From Nitrospirota bacterium (GTDB lineage: Bacteria > Nitrospirota > Nitrospiria > Nitrospirales > UBA8639): 44,805 bases of DNA. Where the stretch lies: NCBI GenBank assembly GCA_029864405.1, contig JAOTTP010000018.1:1-44805 (forward strand), written 5' to 3'. Made by a program: the position numbers and the translations under genes. The notes under the pieces are model-generated. The model did not search any database. It saw only the letters and a program-made list of their open reading frames with translations, and was not told the origin of the DNA. The stretch's first letter is position 1; each line of letters opens with the position of its first letter. Positions 16,846 through 23,875 of this stretch are shown here, piece by piece.

Positions 16846-17973
16846 ATGCGAGTCATCGTTCTAGGTGCCGGTGCCTCACACCATGCAGGCTACCCGCTTG
16901 CTTCAAGCCTTCTCACCAAAGTCGAGGAACATGTCAAATGTTCAAGTAGGGTGGACATCAAACGGGATTGGTCCAAATGGGTGAGTTTCCGAGACTTATG
17001 CCCGGATTATCTCCAATTGGTGGTGAGGAACAACAACCCCGAAGTCGTCTTTACCCTACCCTCTCTCCTTAGAATTGCTGCGAAGGCTGAGGATTCATAT
17101 CGGATTCAAAAAGCCTTCAACGGAGCCGAAATTTCCGAAGTGGAAGAGCAAGCAGGAATGCACGAACAGTATCACGATTCCCCCGGCCGCCAATTCCTTT
17201 CCCAAGCTAGTATTGCACTCACTCATCTTTCGCGCGCCCTCGATGGGTATTTCCTCGATCATCACATGGAAGACGGGCAACACCGTAGTAAATTTCGAAG
17301 AAAACCTCTCAGCAATCTTTTCTCTCCCCTTCAGCCTGGAGATGTCATTATCACTCTAAACTGGGATACCACCGCCGAAAGAACCCTTGCAGAAAACAAG
17401 AAATGGAGTCCACTCGATGGATACGGATTCTCTAAGAATCTCGACATTGATTCCCCAGCCAGCTCAAATTTACCTGTGCCAGACTATTTGGCTACGAGTG
17501 TTGTAAGGGTTCTCAAACTGCACGGTTCGGTTGGATGGTATACGAATGGCGATAGTGTATCCTTCGAAAATTCCACATATCTCAATGAGTTTGCCTATAA
17601 CCACGAAGATCGAACTGTGCTCCTAACCGATCCAGAATACTCCTATTCTCACGGTATTAACCAACTCCTTGTTACCCCTTCCTTTATCAAAAATCTTACG
17701 CATCCCATTCTTGTGAAGGTCTGGGGAGCTGCCCATTCAGCACTTGAACAGGCAGATGTCGTTGACGTTTGGGGTTACAGCTTGCCTGAGGCGGACGGCG
17801 CGGCAAGAGCATTGTTTCTTGGGTTAAAGACACGATTAAATTCCGGAAAGGTTCACGTGACCGTCCATGATCCCTGTAATGCCACTAGAGAGCGTTGGCT
17901 TCATTGCCTCGGGGATTTAATACATACTAAAGACGAAGGACTGAGTTCACTCTATAAAACAAAATTGGCGTAG
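16846..17973 (+). CDS. SIR2-like NAD-binding protein, putative defence NADase
   Basis: A 375-residue protein with SIR2-fold signatures: an N-terminal VLGAGAS dinucleotide-binding loop (residues 5-11), TLNWDT with Asn172, KLHGSVGW with His226, and a late DVWGYSLPEADGAAR segment. Asn and His are the positions used for NAD hydrolysis or deacylation in SIR2 proteins. This SIR2_2-like group is common in anti-phage systems, where it depletes NAD+. No additional effector domain is present. Base composition appears more A/T-rich than the flanking genes. A clear promoter precedes it. The small membrane peptide gene and the nuclease-helicase gene follow in the same direction, with gaps of 93 and 285 bases, so a shared operon is possible but not shown. 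The defence role is inferred from the family and context. Confidence 0.82.
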   Translation: MRVIVLGAGASHHAGYPLASSLLTKVEEHVKCSSRVDIKRDWSKWVSFRDLCPDYLQLVVRNNNPEVVFTLPSLLRIAAKAEDSYRIQKAFNGAEISEVEEQAGMHEQYHDSPGRQFLSQASIALTHLSRALDGYFLDHHMEDGQHRSKFRRKPLSNLFSPLQPGDVIITLNWDTTAERTLAENKKWSPLDGYGFSKNLDIDSPASSNLPVPDYLATSVVRVLKLHGSVGWYTNGDSVSFENSTYLNEFAYNHEDRTVLLTDPEYSYSHGINQLLVTPSFIKNLTHPILVKVWGAAHSALEQADVVDVWGYSLPEADGAARALFLGLKTRLNSGKVHVTVHDPCNATRERWLHCLGDLIHTKDEGLSSLYKTKLA

Positions 17974-18066
17974 CTACAATACGAACAGACAGGAATTAAA
18001 CAGATTTAATCCATTAGAGCAATAATTTTGGGATACGGGAAAGAGTAGTCCAACAGGCATACGAGT

Positions 18067-18312
18067 ATGAACACAGGTCAACTTATTGTTTTATGGTACG
18101 CAGGCCTGATGATTTCTGGGATCATGTTTTTCAACGCATTTAAATCGGAAGATTTTTGGTATCTAATGAGTGGAATTGCTGTTTTAGCGGGTGTATTAAT
18201 TTACACTCTCAAGGAACATCCTAAAGCAAACAAAGTTTTGGTATTTTTGTGGGTAGTAGGTCCCTTCATCCTTCTAGCGTTTTATTATCTGCGGCAAAAT
18301 CCAATTACCTGA
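18067..18312 (+). CDS. Small three-helix membrane protein
   Basis: An 81-residue very hydrophobic protein with three predicted membrane helices (about residues 5-24, 30-48 and 55-76) separated by short charged loops (FKSEDF, KEHPKANK). No family is recognised. The Shine-Dalgarno is weak (ACGAG). It sits between the SIR2-like and nuclease-helicase genes on the same strand. Small membrane proteins are often effectors or anchors in phage-defence operons, but that role is only contextual here. Confidence 0.6.
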   Translation: MNTGQLIVLWYAGLMISGIMFFNAFKSEDFWYLMSGIAVLAGVLIYTLKEHPKANKVLVFLWVVGPFILLAFYYLRQNPIT

Positions 18313-18597
18313 AAAAGAAATCAAAGAGGCACCCTCTGCGCCTCGACTATTATCAGCATCTTCAGTTTAATATGAAATTGCTTTACCTTATTCTTTCAGT
18401 CCAAATTAGACACCACTAATCAAGCCGATAAATTCCCAACTTCTCATTCCCTATCTTGGTGAAATATCCATCAATAAGCTAGATGGGAAATATTGTGGAG
18501 ATATCGAAGCGACGTCAAACTCCCTAGAGAAATAAAAAATCCGTGAGGGGGTGGAAAATTTTCCCTCCCCAAGGTTATCTGACTCTGAACCACATAC
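18313..18597. other. AT-rich gap before nuclease-helicase gene
   Basis: No gene, obvious terminator or consensus promoter is visible. The base composition is clearly more A/T-rich than the following gene, consistent with a junction between segments of different origin. Confidence 0.35.
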
Positions 18598-21500
18598 ATG
18601 AAAAAGGATCTCTCAGGCCAACTGGTGTTTTCGCCGAGCGATCTTATCCGCTATCTGGCCTCGCCGTTCGCGTCATGGATGGACCGATACGCCTTGGAGA
18701 ATCCCGGCGCCGTCACGCCTGATGCGGAAACCGAGGATGGACACCTGATCGCACAGACCGGCGCGCAGCACGAGCGCGCGGTGCTCGAAAAATTCAAATT
18801 GTCTGGTGCCAACGTGGTCGAGGTTCCAAAGACCGATCCTGGCGTTGCCCGGACAACGACCCTCTCCGCAATCAGCGCAAAAGTCCCCATTATTTATCAG
18901 GCGTTTTTGGAACATGGGCAGTTCGCAGGGTTTGCCGACTTTCTTCTGCTCGATGAATCGGGACACTACCAGGTGTGGGACACGAAACTGGCCCGTTCAC
19001 CCAAGCCCTATTATGCGATTCAGCTGTGCTGCTACTCGGACATGCTCGCCGCCGTCACCGGCGCTCCGATGCCCGAACATTTCGGGCTCATCCTTGGCAC
19101 AAAGGATCGAATTGAGTTTCGCCTCGAGAACTTCATCCACTACTACCGCCGCATCAAAACGAATTTTCTGACCATGCACAACGGCTTCACCGGGAACATC
19201 ACCGAACGCCCGGAACCACTTCCACGAGCTGATCACAGCCGTTGGACTTCCTATGCGGAGAAGTTCTTCCACGACACAGACCATCTCGTGCAGGTGGCGG
19301 GAATCACCGTGGGTCAGATCAAGAAGCTGAAGAAGGGTGGTATCGCCACAGTAGCCGATCTCTCAACGGCGTCAGGCACGTCCATACGCAAACTGACTGC
19401 CGACTCACTGGAAAAACTCGTGGCCCAGGCGCGACTTCAATGTCAGACCCGTGCCGACCGGATCGGGAATCCCGATGCCCCGCCGCGCTACGAAGTCCTG
19501 CCTTGCACCGGGGCGAATGGCGAACCCGTGGGCCTCGCCGCTCTTCCGCCCGATCATCCGGCAGATGTCTTCTTCGACATGGAGGGGTATCCGCTGGTTT
19601 CCGGCGGACTGGAATATCTGTTTGGGGTCTGCAGTCGGAACGGACAGCCGGATTCTTTTGAGTTCATGGACTGGTGGGCACATAACCGTGAGGAGGAACA
19701 ACTCGCATTCGAAGGCTTCGTGGATTGGGTCTTCAACCGATGGGAGAGTAACCCCGGCATGCACATCTACCATTACGCTCCCTACGAGGTCAGCGCGGTG
19801 CGACGGTTGAGCACCCGCCACGACACCCGTCAGGACGAGGTGGATGCGCTGCTCCGGAACGAGGTGTTCGTTGATCTCTTCCAAATCGTCCGCCACGGCC
19901 TGCGCTTCGGCGAGGACAGCTACTCCCTTAAGACGGTGGAACGCCTCTACCGACCGAAACGCGCCACTGAGGTCGCCACGGCGGCTGACTCGATCGTTCA
20001 ATACGCCCGATGGCTCGAAAGCCAACAGCCGGATAATTGGAACCACAGCCCCATCCTGAAAAACATCCGCGACTACAACCAGGACGATTGCACATCCACG
20101 AGTGAGTTGCTGCAGTGGTTAAAGACGGTGGTGGTCGACCATCAGATAACTGCTACACACGCAAATTCCGAATTGGCTCCGTCGGCGCCAAAAGAATTAC
20201 CGCCGGAAGTCGTCGCGCGATTGGACACCGCTGCAAAGCTTCGCACGCAGGGCGATGCCATCTCCGGGGTTCTCGCTGATTTAATTGATTTTCATCGCCG
20301 GGAAGAAAAGCCCATGTGGTGGCGCCTGTTTGACCGCGCCAAGGCGACGTCCGAAGAACTCCGCGATGAGCCGGCCTGCATTGAGGGCATTCGAGCCATC
20401 GGATCGCCTACGCCCGAAAAACTTTCGCTCGTGCAAACTTACCGTTTCGATCCGTCACAGGAGTGCAAACTTGCTGCCGGTGACAGATCAAAAGTAATGT
20501 TCACCTACAATCTGAATGCGAAGTTCACGCTCACGGAGCTGGATGCGTCCAAGGGCAGTCTTGGCCTCAAGATCGGCAAGAAGGGTTTGACCGAGAAATG
20601 TGCAGGCGCGTTCCCTCAAGAGGGTTCACTACTTCCGGACGAGCATGTCTCAGCGACGGCCATTCAGCTTGCGCTGACGGAAGTGGTTGCCAGGCATCTA
20701 TCCAACAACCTCGATGCCCCCGTGGCCGCGCTGTTGAACCGTGTGCCGCCCGTAACACCTCTACAACATGCTGATGAAACGCCAACCGAAGCCGCCAAAC
20801 GGATTGCTGGGTCGATGGCCGGTGGATGCCTGGTCATCCAGGGGCCTCCAGGCACGGGAAAGACGTTCACCGCCTCACAGGTTATTACCTCACTTCTCGC
20901 TTCCGGCAAGAAGGTCGGTGTCGCCTCCAACAGCCACAAGGCCGTGACCAATCTTCTCACCGCCTGCGGCGACGCCACCAAAGAGAGCGGCTCTCAGCTC
21001 CACGGAATGAAAGTCGGAGGTGACGCCGAGGATCCCTTGTTTACCTGCAATCCCGGTTTGCACTACGTCCAAGACACTGGCACCGCACACCAGGCTTACA
21101 CCGGTGGCGTTGTCGGCGGAACGGCCTGGCTCTTTACCCGACCCGAGTGGGAAGGCGCGCTCGATTTCTTGTTCATCGATGAAGCGGGGCAGGTTGCCCT
21201 GGCCAACGCCATTGCGATGGCTCGATGCGCGAAGAACCTTGTTCTCCTCGGTGACCAGATGCAGCTCGAACAACCCGTGCAAGGCTCCCATCCCGGCGAT
21301 GCCGGGCTTTCCGCCCTGCAGTACGCCCTCAAGGACATGGACGCCAGCCAACCCGACTCCCCTATCATGCATGCCGTGGTACCTCCGGACTATGGGCTTT
21401 TTCTCGGCGAGTCCCGCCGGATGCATCCGGCAGTCTGCCGCTTCATCTCGGAGAGCATGTATGAGGGCCGCCTTGGGTCACATTCCGACTGCGCCCGGCA

Positions 21501-22026
21501 GAAGATCGTGGTCCCGCCCGGTGCCAACGGCCTCATCACCTGCGAAAGCGGGATCCTCTTCAGCGGCGTCGAGCACGATGGCAACATCCAGCAGAGCGAT
21601 GAGGAGATTGAACGGGTCACGGCGATTTACCACGAGCTGCATGGACGTCTCTACACCGACAAGGATGGCATCACCAAGCCACTGGCACTAGAGGACTTTC
21701 TTTTCATCGCCCCCTATAACGCCCAAGTTCGCGCGCTGCAGGTCGCCCTCCCCGACGACGCACGCATCGGAAGTGTTGACAAGTTTCAAGGGCAGGAAGC
21801 CCCGGTCTGCATCCTGTCACTCTGCTCCAGTTACGGTGAATACGGTTCACGCGGACTGGCCTTCATTCTCGACCGCAACCGTGTAAATGTGGCGATCTCC
21901 CGCGCAAAATGCATGGCAGTGGTGGTTGCTGATCCCCGTATTGCCGGCACCCCTCCCGGCTCCCTGGACGACATGAAACTCATCAATCTGTTTTGCAAAT
22001 TAACCGATGCCTCCGCCTCGACATGA
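18598..22026 (+). CDS. RecB-like nuclease / RNase H-like exonuclease / SF1 helicase fusion (TM0106 family)
   Basis: A 1142-residue protein with three parts. (1) The N-terminal PD-(D/E)xK nuclease of the TM0106 RecB-like family has GFADFLL with Asp114, WDTKLA with Asp128 and Lys130, then a QLCCYSDML helix. (2) The middle DEDD/RNase_H_2-like exonuclease has FFDMEG with Asp327 and Glu329, YHYAPYE, and a YNQDDC segment near residue 495. (3) The C-terminal SF1 DNA2/NAM7-type helicase has Walker A GPPGTGKT with Lys755, Walker B FIDEAGQ with Asp861, LLGDQMQL, ESRRMHPAV, DKFQGQEAP and NVAISRAK. All key residues are intact, suggesting coupled unwinding and degradation of nucleic acid. The gene is G/C-richer than the SIR2 gene upstream. 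Immunity is a contextual inference; DNA repair is an alternative. Confidence 0.9.
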   Translation: MKKDLSGQLVFSPSDLIRYLASPFASWMDRYALENPGAVTPDAETEDGHLIAQTGAQHERAVLEKFKLSGANVVEVPKTDPGVARTTTLSAISAKVPIIYQAFLEHGQFAGFADFLLLDESGHYQVWDTKLARSPKPYYAIQLCCYSDMLAAVTGAPMPEHFGLILGTKDRIEFRLENFIHYYRRIKTNFLTMHNGFTGNITERPEPLPRADHSRWTSYAEKFFHDTDHLVQVAGITVGQIKKLKKGGIATVADLSTASGTSIRKLTADSLEKLVAQARLQCQTRADRIGNPDAPPRYEVLPCTGANGEPVGLAALPPDHPADVFFDMEGYPLVSGGLEYLFGVCSRNGQPDSFEFMDWWAHNREEEQLAFEGFVDWVFNRWESNPGMHIYHYAPYEVSAVRRLSTRHDTRQDEVDALLRNEVFVDLFQIVRHGLRFGEDSYSLKTVERLYRPKRATEVATAADSIVQYARWLESQQPDNWNHSPILKNIRDYNQDDCTSTSELLQWLKTVVVDHQITATHANSELAPSAPKELPPEVVARLDTAAKLRTQGDAISGVLADLIDFHRREEKPMWWRLFDRAKATSEELRDEPACIEGIRAIGSPTPEKLSLVQTYRFDPSQECKLAAGDRSKVMFTYNLNAKFTLTELDASKGSLGLKIGKKGLTEKCAGAFPQEGSLLPDEHVSATAIQLALTEVVARHLSNNLDAPVAALLNRVPPVTPLQHADETPTEAAKRIAGSMAGGCLVIQGPPGTGKTFTASQVITSLLASGKKVGVASNSHKAVTNLLTACGDATKESGSQLHGMKVGGDAEDPLFTCNPGLHYVQDTGTAHQAYTGGVVGGTAWLFTRPEWEGALDFLFIDEAGQVALANAIAMARCAKNLVLLGDQMQLEQPVQGSHPGDAGLSALQYALKDMDASQPDSPIMHAVVPPDYGLFLGESRRMHPAVCRFISESMYEGRLGSHSDCARQKIVVPPGANGLITCESGILFSGVEHDGNIQQSDEEIERVTAIYHELHGRLYTDKDGITKPLALEDFLFIAPYNAQVRALQVALPDDARIGSVDKFQGQEAPVCILSLCSSYGEYGSRGLAFILDRNRVNVAISRAKCMAVVVADPRIAGTPPGSLDDMKLINLFCKLTDASAST

Positions 22027-22447
22027 ACCCATAACCGCCGCTATCTGCATCAAGACTCTTAAGAACCTATCTGAAAAGAACGCCCGTTTTGAAACTGAGA
22101 TTTTCAGGGAGGAAGCTTACGACAAACAGAATCAACAGAAGCAGTGGAATGCCTATAAAACCCTTACGCCCAGGAGCCTGTCTGACTTTGGGGATCGATA
22201 GCGAAGTCCGACAGGCTCCTAGAGCCATCGACCATATTGAAGGGAAAACCATGGGAGGAAAAGTATCTAATTCGATATATGGAGTATCTAAACAGATACA
22301 TTTCGTCACCCATTCATTGTGATTTCTATAATCCTGGAAGCGAATTTTTCTGATGCATCGCAAGCAAGTTGGCTCATTCCTACCAATCTCCTCACGTTAG
22401 GCCTCTGACTTGCACTTTCATCGAGTATCGAATCTGAAATTTACAGT
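22027..22447. other. Non-coding stretch between nuclease-helicase gene and IS110
   Basis: No supportable gene. It holds a short inverted repeat CTGAAAA (22071-22077) / TTTTCAG (22101-22107) and the 49-base palindrome described separately, then about 220 bases without recognisable signals up to the start of the IS110 leader. Confidence 0.4.
22172..22220. repeat. 49-base imperfect palindrome
   Basis: Arms AGGAGCCTGTCTGACTT (22172-22188) and AAGTCCGACAGGCTCCT (22204-22220) are complementary at 16 of 17 positions with a 15-base loop. There is no T-run. It could be a terminator of the nuclease-helicase transcript, a REP-like repeat or a mobile-element remnant. It is the only copy in the window. 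Confidence 0.65.
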
Positions 22448-22719
22448 ACTACACCATTGATGGTGGTAGTGGGCCCTTCGACAGACTTGTATGGTGTTTT
22501 GGTGCGCATTCTTGAGAAGCTACGAGGAGCCGGGGTGGAGGGACATCGACTGGCATCTGCCGCACGGCGGACAGACTTCCTGAGAACTCTCCCACCCACA
22601 CCACAAACGTCGATGAGGAATCTCGCGGCAGGGACCCTGACCGCCGATTTACCCGCAAGCTCACGTCGGTGTGTGCCACCCCAGCGTCATTCATTTACTT
22701 CTTGGAGGAGGGTACGATC
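22448..22719 (+). ncRNA. Candidate IS110 bridge-RNA region
   Basis: IS110-group elements carry a structured RNA in the non-coding end upstream of the transposase gene that guides target and donor recognition. This 270-base leader is non-coding and rich in self-complementarity. A hairpin ACTACACCAT (22448-22457) / ATGGTGGTAGT (22460-22470) with one bulge is followed by GGGTGG (about 22533-22538) able to pair with CCACCC (about 22592-22597), and by a GCCG/CGGC hairpin near 22559-22568. ATGGTGT (22491-22497) is complementary to ACACCAT in the first hairpin arm. CCTGAGA (22579-22585) is complementary to TCTCAGG (23683-23689) just beyond the transposase gene, as a donor guide might be, but matches of 7 bases can arise by chance. 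The boundaries are not determined. Confidence 0.4.
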
Positions 22720-23673
22720 ATGCAAACCTTTCTGAACGTTGGCGTGGATGTGGCCAAAGACGCCGTCGTGGTGGCGTGTGCCGAGCAACGTTTTCCGGTC
22801 CAGAGTGTTCCCAATCAGCGGGCCCCGTTGCGGGCTTGGCTGAAGTCGCTCCCCGCCGGTAGCCGCATCGGCTTGGAATCCACCGGTGCCTACCACGAAT
22901 TACTGGCTGACCTGGCGCAGGCCCAAGGTTATACCGTCTTCCTGCTCAATCCCTTAGAGACTCGGCACTACGCCAAGGCCATGGGCACTCGGGCCAAAAC
23001 CGACCGAGTGGATGCGGAATTGATTGCGCGGCTCATCGCACAAGAGCACACGCGCTTGCGGGCCTACACGCCCCCTACGGCCAACCAACGCAAGCTCGAT
23101 CGGCTGATTCGACGGCGGGCCACGATCGTCCGCCTCAAAGGCACGCTCAAGCTGACGATGGACAATCTGGGCGGCTTTGCCGCCGAACTCAAGGCGGTGA
23201 TGGGCAAACTGGATGCCTTGATTGCCAAGATTGATGCCGCCATGGCCGCGCTGGCCGCCTGTTCGCCCCAACACCAGGAAGCACAACAGCGGGTAGAAAC
23301 CATTGTGGGAGTCGGGCCCGTGGTGGGCATCAGCCTGACCAATACGTTAGAGCGCGTACCGTTCCGCAAGGCGGATGCGTTCGTGGCCTTCATTGGCTTG
23401 GATCCGCGGGCGAATGACTCGGGACACAAAGCCGGGCGCCGACGGTTGTCCAAACGCGGCCCCGCCGAGTTGCGCCGCTTGCTGTTTAACGCCGCGATGT
23501 CGGCCATCAAAACCAAAGTCTGGAAACCGATCTACGAGTCTTACCGCACTCAAGGCTGGAGCACGACTGCCTCATTGGTGATCATCGCTCGTAAAATCGC
23601 CCGAGCCGCCTGGTCTATTCATCATTACCACACAACCTTTAATCCAGAACGGATTACAAAATGCTTGGCATAA
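22720..23673 (+). CDS. IS110-family transposase (DEDD recombinase)
   Basis: A 317-residue transposase. The N-terminal DEDD RuvC-like domain begins VGVDVAKDAVVVA, carries a GLESTGAYHE segment and a TDRVDAELIARL segment, and the C-terminal transposase_20 domain contains VGVGPVVGISL, a FIGLDPRANDSG stretch, GRRRLSKRGPAELR and a final catalytic-Ser-type region. Length matches complete IS110-family enzymes. The ATG at 22720 has GGAGGAGGG (22704-22712) at good spacing. The frame remains open 17 codons further upstream, but those residues are not part of the family. The gene appears intact, so the element may be active. Confidence 0.93.
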   Translation: MQTFLNVGVDVAKDAVVVACAEQRFPVQSVPNQRAPLRAWLKSLPAGSRIGLESTGAYHELLADLAQAQGYTVFLLNPLETRHYAKAMGTRAKTDRVDAELIARLIAQEHTRLRAYTPPTANQRKLDRLIRRRATIVRLKGTLKLTMDNLGGFAAELKAVMGKLDALIAKIDAAMAALAACSPQHQEAQQRVETIVGVGPVVGISLTNTLERVPFRKADAFVAFIGLDPRANDSGHKAGRRRLSKRGPAELRRLLFNAAMSAIKTKVWKPIYESYRTQGWSTTASLVIIARKIARAAWSIHHYHTTFNPERITKCLA

Positions 23674-23875
23674 ACCATAGAATCTCAGGAAAAGCGAGTG
23701 TTTTCCCATGCCCTCTTTCTCATAAACGCCTAGTAAATGGTTCCATCCGAGAAACGACCTGAGCAAAGGGTAACCCCAATAACTCACAGAGGAGTCACCC
23801 CTGGAGATGACCCCAATGAATCTCATAGAATGTGGTACTGGCCTTCTTGAGGTAAGCACCAAAAGGTAAGGCATC
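23674..23875. other. Gap between IS110 and haem operon
   Basis: It contains the probable short right end of the IS and the upstream region of the haem operon. I see no strong promoter match. AAAAGGTAAGG lies just before the ATG at 23876. Confidence 0.3.

Larger units (their letters stand above)
22448..23690 (+). mobile_element. IS110-family insertion sequence (approximate bounds)
   Basis: An intact IS110-family transposase gene with a long non-coding left leader and a presumably short right end. IS110 elements lack terminal inverted repeats and do not make long target duplications, so ends cannot be set by inspection; the limits given are estimates. It adjoins the putative defence block. Confidence 0.6.

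Noticed and set aside
22007-22201. 64-codon frame after the nuclease-helicase gene
   Set aside because: Starts inside the preceding gene and runs into the palindrome; no ribosome binding site.
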